DNA from: Blasia pusilla
Taxonomy: Eukaryota; Marchantiophyta; Marchantiopsida; Blasiales
Direction: 5' to 3'
Assembly (NCBI GenBank): GCA_050084515.1
Contig: CM114272.1
Span: 38,502,001-38,566,000 of the forward strand
Length of the DNA: 64,000 nucleotides
Made by a program: the position numbers and the translations under genes. The notes under the pieces are model-generated. The model saw nothing but the letters and a program-made list of their open reading frames with translations, ran no database searches and was not told the origin of the DNA. Of the stretch, positions 12,517-23,639 are shown one piece after another (the stretch's first letter is position 1; each line of letters begins with the position of its first letter).

Positions 12517-14097
12517 TCAATCTTCAATACTCCCCCTCAAGCTCATATCGATATCTCTAACGCATAAATCCTTTCTAAACATCTCAAACTTATCTCTAGA
12601 TAATGCCTTTGTAAAGATGTCAGCAATTTGTTGATCTGTACCTATATATACAAGATCAATTTCTCCTGCAAGCACTTTCTCTCTGATCAAATGATAGTGC
12701 ACCTTAACATGCTTTGTACGAACATATAACACATGGTTATTAGCAAGCTTGATGCTACTAATATTTTCTGCATATACTACACTAGGTCCTAAGTTACTAA
12801 CAACAATCTTAACAAGTAATCGATGAAGCCATACCGCCTCACATGTTGCATTGGTTGCTCTTATGTACTCACCCTCTCTTGAAGATAAAGCAACTGTAAG
12901 TTGCTTCTTTGAAGCCCAACTTATAGTTGCGCTTCCCAAAGTAAATGAATAACGAGATGTGGAGTGTCGATCAGACACGCTTCCTGCCCAATCAGCATCT
13001 GTGAATCCCTGTAATTGAAAACTTGGAAAAGGTTCAAATTGAAGCCCGAATGGAATAGAGAATTTCACATATCGCATAATCCTTCTCACACCATCAATGT
13101 GAGGTTTTCGAGGTGCTTGCATAAATTGGCTCACTAGACCAACAACATAGCTCAAATCTGATCTAGTTATAGTTAGATAGATCAAACTTCCAACCATGCA
13201 CATGTACATATTAGAATCTGCAAGCAGATCTCCTTCATCCACTCTTACCTTCACGCTCTGGTCCAACGGTGTAGAGATTGGCTTACAAGTCGTCATACCA
13301 TAATTTGAAAGCATATGAAGAGTATATTGTCGTTGTAGTAACCACATGCTCTCTCCAACCTTGATAAACTCAATACCAAGGAAGTACTTAAGTTCTCTCA
13401 AGTCATTCATATCAAATTATGCTTGTAACTTAAGCTTGACTTGTTGTACCATTTCTTCAGTTATCCCAGTAATCAAGATATCGTCAACATACAACACAAC
13501 GAGAGCTATATGATCTTGTCCTCTCAAGACATATAACGAGGAGTCATAATCACATACTCTAAAGCCCAACTCTTGTAGGACGTATGCAATCTTGCCATAC
13601 CAAGCTCTTTGAGCTTGTTTGAGCCCGTATAGAGCTTTCTTCAACCTGCATACGCGAAATAGAAACTTGGGGTGCTCGTATCTAGGTGGTTGAGTCATAT
13701 ATACCTCCTCGTATAGATCTCCATTCAAGAAGGCATTCTTGACGTCCATGTGATGTAATCTCCACTTCTTACTTATTGCAATTGCAACCACTGTTCTCGT
13801 AGTCGCCATCTTTGCAATAGGGCTAAATATTTCCTCATAATCGATACCATATTATTGTGCATAGCCCTTAGCCACCAATTTCGCTTTGTATCTGTTAATT
13901 GTACCATCTTAATTGCGCTTGATTTTGTAAACCCATTTGCAACCAATAGCTTCCTTACCGGAAGATATATCAACCACCTTCCATGTTTGTTGATGTCTTA
14001 ATCCAACAAGCTCTTCCTCCATGGCTTCAATCCATTCGACTTTACTCACAGCTTCTTCAAAATAACTCGGCTCCTGCTCTTGAAGGGTAGTCATCAT
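12517..14097 (-). pseudogene. Copia reverse transcriptase and RNase H
   Basis: The RT begins near 14097 with the conserved WxxAMxEEL and CKWVYKIK blocks, continues with HHMDVKNAFLNGDL (motif A Asp) and LYVDDILITG (catalytic YVDD), and ends in the copia-type RNase H: TSRSDLSYVVG-like, GFTDADWAGS, then CEAVWL and the terminal DIFTKAL. Lengths are normal for copia, but the RT is broken into three frames near 13410, 13809 and 13920. The stop falls at 12517-12519, next to the polypurine tract. Confidence 0.9.
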
Positions 14098-14337
14098 ATA
14101 TGCATCATGTGTCGTAAGGAAACCTTCATTTATGAATCTATGAATTGGATGTGTAACTCTACTTGATCTACAAAGTTATTGTTTAGAGGTAGATGCCTAT
14201 GACACCTAACTCAAGCTCTGACTAGTGTTAACAGATTGAATATGTACTCTTTCCGTCCATGGACTCACAGATTTAATGGATGAATCTAGGACCTCTCCTA
14301 ATCCTGCACTAGTACTTGGGGACGTTGAAGACAATGT

Positions 14338-15479
14338 CTATTGGTTTATAGTCATATTCTCCCCCTCAACAAACAAGTTTAGAGGTGGAATAGGCTCAGA
14401 TGGAGCATACCATGACTTTAGCTCATCAAAGACAACATCCTGACTAATAATAAGCTGCCTAGAGGATGGAATGTAGCACTTATATCCCTTAGTTCCATCA
14501 GCACAGCCAATGAAGATACATCTTTCAAACTTAGGGTCTAATTTCTGACGTTTCTCAGAAGGAACATGAGCATAACAGATACAGCCAAATAATTTCAAGA
14601 AGGAAAAATCAGGTTTTACTTCATGTGAAAACTTCGAATGGAGTTTTATCATGAACTCATGTCGTTGGAGTTTGGTTGATTAAGAAGACTGCACATGCTA
14701 CAACCTCTCCCAATACACCTTAGACATGTCTTCTCATTCAGCATAGCTCGTGCCGCTTCACCAAAATGTCGATTTTTCCTCTCAGCCACTCCATTTTGTT
14801 GTGGAGTGTAGCGGCAAGTCACTTGACGTTGGATGCCATTCTGACGTAAATAGTCATCAAACTTTTTTGAAAGATACTCTCCTCCTCCATCACAACGTAA
14901 TTTCAAAATGTGTTCTTTGGTTTGCTTCTCTATTAGAACTCTGAATGTTTGGAACATTGAGAATACCTCTCACTTGGCTTTCAAAAAATATACCCATATA
15001 TACTTAGAGAAGTCATCAGTAAATGAAACAAAGTACTGACAACCACTAAGGCTCTCTTGTGATGTTGTTCACACATCACTATGGATCAACTCTAATATCT
15101 TGGATGCTCTTCTACCTTACTTTGGAAAAGGAAATCTAGCTTGTTTTCCAAATTGGCAAGCAAGACATACCTCTAACGTAGCAAGACTTGCTAATTTAAG
15201 GAGTCATATTACTATATTAGATGATGAAAGACTTTGTAATCTTTGAAGATTCATATGTCCAATTCTTTTATGCCACACATTTAGATCTGTGACTTGTTGG
15301 CCAGTTTGACCATACATTGCTGTTTGAATCTCTGGCATAGAAACATCTAATTTGAACATTCTGCGAGATCTAGTTCTTTTGGCTATCGTAGTCTGGTCAT
15401 CCATTATTTCAATGAAACAACCATCTGCGTTAAACTTCACTTGATAATCGCGTTCTACTATCTTTCCTACATAGATCAT
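14338..15479 (-). pseudogene. Copia GAG-pre-integrase and integrase
   Basis: The frame at 15479-15204 ends in LNVWHKRIGHMNLQRLQ, the HHCC-containing GAG-pre-integrase block. The integrase core at 14957-14649 contains LRCDGGGEYLS (second catalytic Asp) and TPQQNGVAERKNRH (catalytic Glu). The segment 14652-14338 holds the copia C-terminal FGCICYAHVP and FIGCADGTKGYKCY blocks. The first catalytic Asp falls in the interrupted part near 15000-15060. Frame breaks and stops mark it as inactive. Confidence 0.88.
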
Positions 15480-15539
15480 ATTTCTTGCAATGATAGGAAC
15501 ATAGAGAACATTTCCAAGAGCACAAAGACTATCTGATGC

Positions 15540-15705
15540 TATAACACTTTACCAATATGCGTGATATGATGTTGAGTGTCATCTCCTGTGAGCACAATTG
15601 CAGGATCTTTCACCGGCTCCAAACTACCGAACCATTTCGCTCGTGAGGTAATGTGATTTGATGCACCGGGGTCAATATACCAATTTATTGTCGAGTTTTT
15701 CTTGT
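15540..15705 (-). pseudogene. Copia aspartic protease, truncated at its start
   Basis: Minus-strand translation near 15690-15650 gives INWYIDPGASNHIT, the copia protease active site (usually W-x-x-DSGAxxHM). Gly follows Asp-Pro here, so the Ser/Thr position has changed. The coding sequence runs upstream only a few codons before the inverted-repeat arm begins at 15706. Confidence 0.7.
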
Positions 15706-16217
15706 CACATCTCTTAGGATAGATCGGTGAGATCTAGTAGAGCGCCTTCATGAGTAGTGTAGGACACGCTCAATAGGTCGAGGATGATCTGCTGAGGCCC
15801 TAGAAAACCTGAGAGAGCATGTTTCCCCTTCGTTTCAGCTCATTTGGAGCCACATTGAGGAAGTTACTATTTTAGGTAAGTACCATTTTGAATATATGAT
15901 CGACTTTATATTTTGGGTAAATAGCCCTTGACCTCCTACATCAAGTCAAGAGCCAAGGAGGTGACTTCAAAGAATAGGTTACCATGGAGAGAGCTTGAGT
16001 GAGGGGAGGGGTATACCTCAAGGAGAGAGATCTTGAGAGCTCATTCTCTTTTTGTTGAACCTCTTGGCATGAGGCGGCGGAGTTATGGTCCCTTGCCTTG
16101 CAAGTGTAACCCAAGCCTCTCATTAGGAGAGTGGGTTTGGTTTGACATGAGAGAGAGTGCACACCTTTGAGAGCTTTGGTGTGAGATGGTATAGAGAGAG
16201 AGATTGGATCTTACTTT
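15706..16217 (-). repeat. Right arm of the 0.5-kb inverted repeat
   Basis: This is the reverse complement of 9637-10148, ending GGATCTTACTTTAC at 16217. The inner end abuts copia protease coding sequence; the outer end abuts a G1-type gypsy fragment. Both outer junctions interrupt gypsy sequence, consistent with an insertion or rearrangement between gypsy pieces. Confidence 0.85.
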
Positions 16218-16706
16218 ACCACCATTGTATACCGCGCTCCTTTATTTTCTGCTTCCGATGTTATGACGTTGGGGGGTACGCCCGCCGAGGCTTTTCGGCT
16301 AGCCGTTACGTTATATGAGCGTGGAGTTGGAGTTCCTGCATCACGTTCAGAGGTGATTGCAGAGGAGGTGATGGACCTGATCTTGAAGTGGATGCTCGGG
16401 TCGTCCACATCAGATTCATGGCAGGCTGCGGCTGCTAGGATGGCGGAGATGCCCGCTAGACCCGCGATAGAGCGTGCCATGGCTTTTCTTGGTGTTGTGT
16501 TGTTGGATAACGGAGGAGAGGTCTTCTATTTGGTGAGTCCCAGAGGTAGAGCTTTTAGTCCCCACTGCGTCTTGTTGGATTCATGAGCGCAACCCCTGAT
16601 GTTGGGGAAAGCGTCATTCAGAGGATTGGGCTTGAAGAGAGCCGATGTGGAGCGCTGTCCATTCCGGATGCAGACATCCTTGGGTGGAGCGAGTACCACA
16701 CAGTAT
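16218..16706 (+). pseudogene. Protease-region fragment of a G1-type gypsy
   Basis: The frame from 16263 matches the G1 protease region (VIAEEVMDLILKWMLG, MAEMPARPAIERAM) and stops at the same active-site TGA after LLDS (16586). The following frame (RIGLEESRCGALSIPDADIL) matches the G1 sequence at 5760-5690. Near 16706 it joins LTR sequence of the G2 type. It is a fragment with no independent function. Confidence 0.75.
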
Positions 16707-17067
16707 GTCATGACCATACGGATTATGGCGTAGAGTATGGTGTGCTAGTAGAGGCCATTCCTTATGTAGGACCGTAGTGGCTTGGTAGAGATGCGGTTCC
16801 ATACATAGGGTTGGGGGTTACTCACTTGGGGGTGACTTTCCCAGTAGGGTCGCTCTTAGGTTGGAGGATATAAGGTGGCTTGCCCTCAAAGAACAGTCAG
16901 TTCTTTGAGTTGAGCCTGTTGCGTTGGGAGTTAGCCTTGGTAGTGAGTAGAGCTCTTGGCTATGGTGTTTCCCGCAAGCTTTGACCTAGATTCTCCCATC
17001 GTGGAGTGGGTTTGGCTCGATTGTATGTGATTGTAAACGTGTTTTATGACAGTAGATCTTTCACGGA

Positions 17068-18530
17068 TTTCACTCAAAGAACTGGAGTAGATCAATGGTA
17101 GCTTCGATTGTAGATCAATAGGATCTGGTTAGGGCTGATTTTGTACTCAGCCGTGGATGTTCGTGGCTTGTTGCCTATGTTGGAGGTGTGAATCAGGTGC
17201 GTGGTCAGTTGGGAAAGAAGCGCCTTGCTGAGAGCTTTCCAACGCGCTGTAGATCCCCGGATTTCGTCAAGGGAGTTGGAAGTTATCAAGCATTGAAGAT
17301 TCTGGTTCGTGTTCGACAGTTTTATGATGTGGAGAGCTTGGAGTGCAGAAGCTCTGTTGAAGTTCATCCAGATCGGGTGAGAGGTTCCTATTGCTACTTG
17401 TATTGTGATCTCATGTGAAGCTATCTGCTCGAGTGCGTGGAGCGTTGCGGATTTCTGCGTGCATGAAACTTGGCGGAAGCGCCGCCGGATTCAGCGGTTC
17501 TAGAGGTGTATGGACACAAGTTTTGTCTGATTTTTAGCTCGGAGTACGGAGCTCGGTTGTAGCTGAGTTTTTGTGGGGAGATAGCTATGGTGGTCAATTG
17601 AATTTTGATCGAAACAGATTTGATTTCGGTCACGTATTTGTGAAGTAATTTCTGATCAAAATTTCGCGGACTAGCTATGGTGGACAGCGGATCGGAGGGG
17701 CTGGTTGGTTGGTGACTCGTTCATTTTTGGAGACGCCTATCCCGTTGGGGGCGCCCTGGTTGGAACTCTCTCCATGGCGAAGCGTGGCGAACAGGGCGAT
17801 AGGGGCATGTCTCGTTTTGAGGCTTCGAGGCAACTCGTGGTAGCTCGGGGTGAGTGGGCGTGAGAGGCGGAGTAAGGAGCAAGGAGCAAGCAAGCAAGCA
17901 TGCTTGCTTGGGCGTGAGGCAAGTTTTGTAGGATTTGGGATTTGAGTTTTACATAACTGGTCACCCATCTTTGGGCTATTCTGCCTGGAGGACGCTTAAC
18001 AGCTGAGTTCTTAACTATGCCGGTGTCTGCATGTTGTAGCTCATTTGTGTCTTTGTTCGGAGATGTGTTAGGCGCTTTATGCATCTCAGGTTTTTGGTTG
18101 ATGTACCTCTAGCGCATAGTACGGTGTAGCCTCTCCATGCAGGTGATATTTTCAGGTGCTACGAGTTCGACTAGCACGTCATCGACCCGCGGCGGAGTAG
18201 CTATTGCGTTAGAATTGTGTGGTGGGTTTTGTGGATTCACAGGGCACCACGTTTGGTGGATTGTGTTACCTTGATTTCCATTTGCGATTGGAGGGTTGTC
18301 GTTGGATTTCCTGTGTTTGGATCCCCTCCATCGTGCTTTTGCTTGCTTGCGCCCATTGTTAGGGTTGACGCTGATTTCCGAGCATGTTACTCTGTGTGCT
18401 ACCGGTAGTGAGGCTGGAGGGATGACGAGTAGACTGTGGGAGACTTCTTGTGGTGATGACAAGTTAGGTTTCCTACACCCATAGCTAGTAGAGCTAGAAT
18501 AGTATAGCGACATCGACGTCACTTGGTAAT
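17068..18530. other. 5' leader of G2
   Basis: No gene is visible. The whole stretch is matched in reverse at 39100-40556 in G4, so it belongs to the element. It contains a short palindrome of CAAG/CTTG words near 17884-17908 (also in G4 near 39715-39735). The stretch between the LTR end and gag presumably carries the primer-binding and packaging sites, but I could not identify a primer site beginning TGG next to the LTR end. Confidence 0.5.
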
Positions 18531-19800
18531 TTGGTGGTGGTGCGGCATCGGCGTTGGTCATCACGGGTGGTCTGGTTGGGGACCGTGGTGCGGACAGTGG
18601 TGGTTTCACACAGAGTGGATTTAGGTATCGGCTACCTTTTCCACTTCCGACGGTTGATGAAGAGGAGGACGAGGGTGTTCCAAACACCGAGTCTTCTACG
18701 TTGTTATCGAGTGTTGCAGCTCCATTGATTTGGGACATGGACGGTGGATATGGGGCCATGAAGGGCCCACGACGATACTCGGGTGCAGTGGGCACCATTG
18801 AGTTGGAGGACTTCATGCAAGAGTTTGATACGTGGTGTGATATGCAGATGTTATGAACGCCACGTTGTTTACACCCTTCTTGGCTTGGAAGGGGTTGTTT
18901 CAAAGACTTGGAAGGACCACCCATGGATGATTACCATGAGTTTAGGAAAGACCATGTTCTTTGAGATTGAGGCGTGGAGACAATATTGGTCTCAGGCTAT
19001 GTGTCTATCACCCATGGTGGTATTGGTAGTAGTGCTCCTACTATGCCAGCCAGCCCGACGTTGAGTGGTACGAGTACGAGCCGGAGTGGGGGTACCAGTG
19101 GAGGTACTAGTGGGGGTACTAGTGCCCCACCATCGTTTAGCCCGGTTGCAGAGTTCTTCAAGAGGTTGAAGAAGAACTATCAAGGAGTGAAGACGGAGAA
19201 GTTGAGGAATCTTCAGGACTTTGAGCGAAAAAGACTCGGTGAGAGTCTTCGTGAGGCATACACGCGTATCGACGCTTGATTTCGATTACCAGGGTGTGAC
19301 CGAGGATCAGCGATCCGATTTTGGTATGGGATCTTGGACAGAGATTTGCGCCGTAGGGTACGTGATGCTACTCTTATGAGTGATGATTCACCCACATTGA
19401 CCCATGTGTTTGCTCTATCTGAGAAGATTGAGCTTAACATGGTGAAGGAGAGAGTGGTGACATCCGCATTCAAGAGGGGATACAACTACTACTTCATCGT
19501 GCGATTCGAGAGGAGCCACTCGGCGTCGAGCCACGTGGTGCTCTTGTGGAGTTGGACCCACAGAGGGGTGAGGTCGGGAGGCAAAGCTAGGCTTGGTCAT
19601 TCTTGTTATGCGAGGTGCTTAGGACTCCATCCATGGTTCCTCACGCGGCCTATTGAGCCGATGTGGGGGATCGAGGCATCTACATCGCGTGTAGTAGACA
19701 CGGATCAAAGATCAATGCAAGATTGCGGATGGCAACCGGTGTTGGGATCCCCATTGTTTTCGCCACGGAGCGATGGCTTTAGGAGTTGACTTAGCTCTGT
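18531..19800 (+). pseudogene. Gag of G2, with the zinc-knuckle segment deleted
   Basis: The N-terminal part has ELEDFMQEFDTWCD (about 18800-18840), a Gly/Thr/Ser-rich linker (about 19060-19130), then the conserved SPVAEFFKRLKKNYQGV core and GESLREAYTR. At about 19497 the sequence jumps from the SAL... block directly to a segment that in G4 lies about 600 bp further on. The two zinc knuckles present in G4 are therefore missing. Several frame changes occur. Equivalent gag in G4 is better preserved. Confidence 0.75.
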
Positions 19801-19819
19801 ATTTGATTAGCGACCACGT

Positions 19820-20200
19820 TATGTGAACGTGGGGTATTTTGCTACACGTGTTGAGGTGAATGAGGGTGTTGCGGTGGAGCGACCCTCTATGTCGAGTAGC
19901 ATTGAGTACAGTGCTACTTGGCGCAAAGAAGGCGGCGCGAAGATGGATGCATTACCGGCCCGGCCAGCCATTGATCGTGAGAGGCTTACACCTGGTGTAT
20001 GTATGTTGGACAACCGGAGTGGGATCTTCCGATTGGTGAGTCCTACAAGACAGTGTATAGACCAGATAGAGTCTTGTTAGACTCGGTGCCCAACCTTGAT
20101 GTTGGGAAAGGCGGCATGTATTGGTTTGGGTATTCGGAGGTCGAGCTTGAGCCTTGCCCATTCGATTCAAACATCACTTGGAGGAGCCAATGATAGATCT
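19820..20200 (+). pseudogene. Aspartic protease region of G2
   Basis: The conserved upstream MDALPARPAIDRERLTPGVC is followed by IFRLVSPT and then a damaged active site: VLLDSVPN replaces the LLDSGAQP of G4, so the catalytic Gly is lost. It lies between gag and the methyltransferase as in the other copies. Confidence 0.7.
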
Positions 20201-20699
20201 CAATTCATGACACGGGAGAAGTTTTCTGTGAGTTGAGACCAGATCATGCGAATGATAGCTCCCGGTTGGGAGTATCTCATGTAGTCACATCACCGAGTCG
20301 TATGATGTACTAGTTGGAGGAGCAGATTGTACCCGATGGGTTTTCAGATGGATTCTCGGGTCGAGGCGGCGACTTCTTACACCTGGTTGGCAGTCCGGGA
20401 TGGACGTATGAGCCAAGTTCTGTGAGATTTATTTTGGGGCTCGACGAGGAGGGTCTTCCCCAACAATGTTAGCATCTGTGGGTCTGGTTTTAGTGGAGTA
20501 GTCACTTGGCCAGGAGACTTTTGAGGGTAATTTTTCTGCTATGGATTCTCTGCGCATGAGGAGGTAGAGGAGGTCCCTATTTTTGCAGCAAAGTGGCATC
20601 CTCATCGTTGGATGTGCCACTTTGGAGTTCAGCGGTGCACTACGGCAGAGGCGTCGCCTAGTGCAGAGGCTTGGTGTGAGGTGTTATACCTCAGGAGGA

Positions 20700-21800
20700 A
20701 GAGCAGGCCCCACAACGGACTCCTACTTCTGGTCTAGTTGGGTTATCCCCTTTGGATACTACACCCATTGTATGGCAGTATCCGCCGAAGGGCATTTGTG
20801 TGTTAGATCTCTTTGGTGGGATTAGCACTGGTTTGGTCTGCGATGTTGCAGGGCCGGTATTCTGTGCAAGGGAGATACGTGTATGTGGAGCGAGATGAGA
20901 CGGCCCAGAGTCTCATCCCGACATATTGGTCAGTTGATGCGGAGATATCCTGAGTTGTTGTCGCCATCAGCTATTCGTGGGTACCAGCGTGCTTTACCAT
21001 CACACATTGCATAGTTGGGGGCGCAGGACCTTGAGAGGGTTGATCCCTGTGGATTTGGTGATTCTTTGGATGGCCATGTCGGGTCATACACGTCGGGTCG
21101 TGGTGAGGGATTACATGACCCTAGGTCTCGATTGTTTTGGGAGATGTTACGGGTGTTACGACATCTTGAGTTCATCGCACGTGCTCTAGCTTACATTCGA
21201 GAATGTTCCATTGTTGGGTGACACTCGGACCGGATGATGGCGAGTGTTCATGAGGTGCGGTCTTGGATTGGACCAGCGGTATTGTTGGATGCGGCGAGTT
21301 GGCTCGCGTGCACATCGCCCACGCTTGTGGTGGACAAACTTGTTGCCTAGGGAGGTTCTACGTCAAGCATATGATGCAAAGTGCGGCGGATCCTCGCCTT
21401 ACAAAGTGGATAGTATCTTGAATCTTGGCGACTTTCTCAAGTGGTGAGGGTTATTGATCGGTCACCCATGGCGGCAGTGAACCGTGTGGGCGACCTAGGA
21501 TGGCACTACCCACATTTGTGAGTTTTCCTCGTCACATGCCTACAGGAAGGTGGTCGGGGCTTGTATGGGATTCTCATGTGCGGCAGTTGGTGGAGCCTAA
21601 CGCCGATGAGAGAGCGCGCGATGGGGATTGCTCTTTGGTGTGACAGCGATTGCTTCTATTTACGAGGCTTCACGACGTCATGTGTTGGGTCAGGCCATGG
21701 ACCTGAATTGTTTGACTTGGATTTTGAGTCTTGGTATGGCGAGCGGCGTCGACTTCGGACTATGTCGTGGGTCTTCCACCCCTTGTAATGAGCTCGATGG
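20700..21800 (+). pseudogene. C5 cytosine-DNA methyltransferase domain in G2, degenerate
   Basis: Motif I (CVLDLFGGISTGL) lies near 20800-20835, followed by YVERDETAQ (motif II-like). The motif IV region near 21060-21090 is altered by small indels, so the catalytic Pro-Cys is not in frame. ENV (motif VI) is recognisable near 21200. HRPRLWWTN (motif VIII) is near 21315, and the motif IX region near 21595 and SRRHVLGQAMDLN (motif X) near 21675 are clear. The domain matches G4 throughout and is interrupted by frameshifts. Confidence 0.82.
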
Positions 21801-21977
21801 CTACCGGATGAGAGGCATCGGTGGGACAAGGAGAGTAGTATTTTGCATCCTTGGAGTAAATGGGATGTAATGGCTGGGCATGTGGAGTTGGTTGCTCATG
21901 CTGGTGGAGGAGTTATTTGCTCAGACGATGGTGTAGCTAAGGGTGTACCATCTTGTGAGGGGGTTGCGTAGCAGCCA

Positions 21978-23440
21978 ATGGCATCCTCCTCTCCCTCTAG
22001 TGTGCCAGTGGAGGAGACTTGGGAGCCATTACTTGGGCCCAAGCTTACGGGAGGTGAGAAACAACGCTTGACACAGTTCCTACGTGCTTATAGGAGTTGT
22101 TTTGCCTTTAGCATGAAGGAGTTGGGTTCTCTGGTTGGACCCGGTATACGGATTGATTTGGCTAGTGATACGCCAATCTTCCGTCGTCCCTACCGATATA
22201 ATGATATGGAGAGGGACCTCATTCAGAGTAGGACGTTGGACCTTTTGGAGGCTGGATTAGTGGAGTTCTCGCATGGAGAGTATGCATCAGCCACTGTCAT
22301 GCCTGCTAAAAAGGATATGCATGGCAACTACACGGATAGGCGGATGTGTGGAGATTACCGTCCTATCAATCGGCAAACCAAGGCCGATAGGTATGCCATG
22401 CCTACACCTGAGGAGATCTTTGATGTGGTGGGATAGGCAAAGATTTTCAGTACTTTGGATCTTCGGGCATGATACCATCAATTACCGATTCGGGAGAGTG
22501 ACAAGGCCAAGACAACATTTTGGGGTGTCAACTCTCATGGCAAGGATTGTTTGTACCAGTGGAAATTCTTACCCTTTGGGTTGAAGAATGCACTGCCGAG
22601 TTTCAAAGAGTGATGGGCGGGATCCTAGCGGGGTTGGATTTTGTTCGGTGTTACATTGATGATATCTTGGTGTTGAGAATACGGTGGAGGAGCATCGATA
22701 CATTTGCAGATGGTGTTTGAGCGGTTGAAAGCTCATGGTCTACGTTTGCATCCAGGAAAGTGTAAGTTCTTCCATGAGGATGTTGAGTACTTGGGTCATG
22801 TGATCTATCCAGGTGGTTTGGGAGTTCAGCCAAGCAAAGGTGGAGGCTATTGCACTTTTTCCGCGTCGATAGATGTGAGTAGAGTTCGAGCATTCATGGG
22901 ATTGGCGAACTACTATCGGAGGTATGTGAAGGATTTAGTGCTATGGCAAAGCCTTTGAACCAATTGCTGAAATCAGATCAAGAGTGGCACTTTGGGAGAT
23001 GATCGGGAGAGAGCTTTTGTGGAGCTTAAGGCCCAGTTGGTGGCGGCGCCTATCTTGAGGAGACCTATCGAGGCGCCCATTTGATTACACATCGATTGGA
23101 GTAGGTTGGGACTTGAGCGGTGTTGACACAACATGATGATGAGCACATGGAGTTTGTGGTGGCCTATGCAAGTCGTTCGAATAATGCAATGGAGTCGCGC
23201 TATAGTTCATATGAGGGAGAGTGCTTGGCAAGAGTGTGGGGTGTGGCACACTTTAGGTGTTACTTGTTTGGCACACAGTTTACCCTTGTTACGATCACCG
23301 GCCGCTCAAGTGGTTGATGGAGTCGGACAAGCTTACGGGGAAGCTTGCACGGTGGGCTCTTATCTTACAGAGTATGACTTCCGGGTGGTACATAGACTGG
23401 AGTTGCCAACCTTGATGTTGATGGGTTGAGTAGGAACCCA
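21978..23440 (+). pseudogene. Gypsy reverse transcriptase and RNase H of G2
   Basis: The RT starts near 21978 (LTGGEKQRLTQFLRAYRSCF) and reads through PIFRRPYRYNDMER and CGDYRPINRQTK to a TAG at 22434-22436. It continues in other frames with FWGV, LPFGLKNA, CYIDDILV (22649-22672), LGHVIYPGG and FMGLANYYRRYVK. RNase H follows near 22980-23440, with a recognisable MLTQHDDEHMEFVVAYASRS and SSYEGECLA. The first catalytic region reads LDLRA with damage just after it. Inactive copy. Confidence 0.9.
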
Positions 23441-23639
23441 TGTACTAGCCAAGAGGATACAAGCGGGGCTAGATGGCATGGCGAGGTTGATGAGGAGATG
23501 GTGCCAGGTTGGCATGCATCCGCCTTTTATGTTGGTTAGGGGTGGACTCTAGTATGGAGGACCACATGATATCTTACTCTAGTCGGAGGGTAGATGGCCG
23601 GCCTTGAGATCCTAAGGTTGGAGATGGTGGTACGGATCA

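Larger units (their letters stand above)
12165..15705 (-). mobile_element. Ty1/copia retrotransposon, 5'-truncated
   Basis: Read on the minus strand, the element starts inside its protease at 15705. It continues through GAG-pre-integrase, integrase, reverse transcriptase and RNase H, the copia order, and ends with a polypurine tract (TTGAGGGGGAG, 12540-12530) and an LTR. The LTR has a TATA box (CTATATAATT) near 12340. Its outer end near 12165 is a guess. Gag and the 5' LTR are missing because the element abuts the inverted-repeat arm at 15706. Confidence 0.85.

Noticed and set aside
18109-18924. 271-codon minus-strand frame, and its counterpart in G4 (39008-39511)
   Set aside because: Antisense of the leader and gag start in both G2 and G4. 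It is conserved because the element is, and the sense strand has the recognisable gag.
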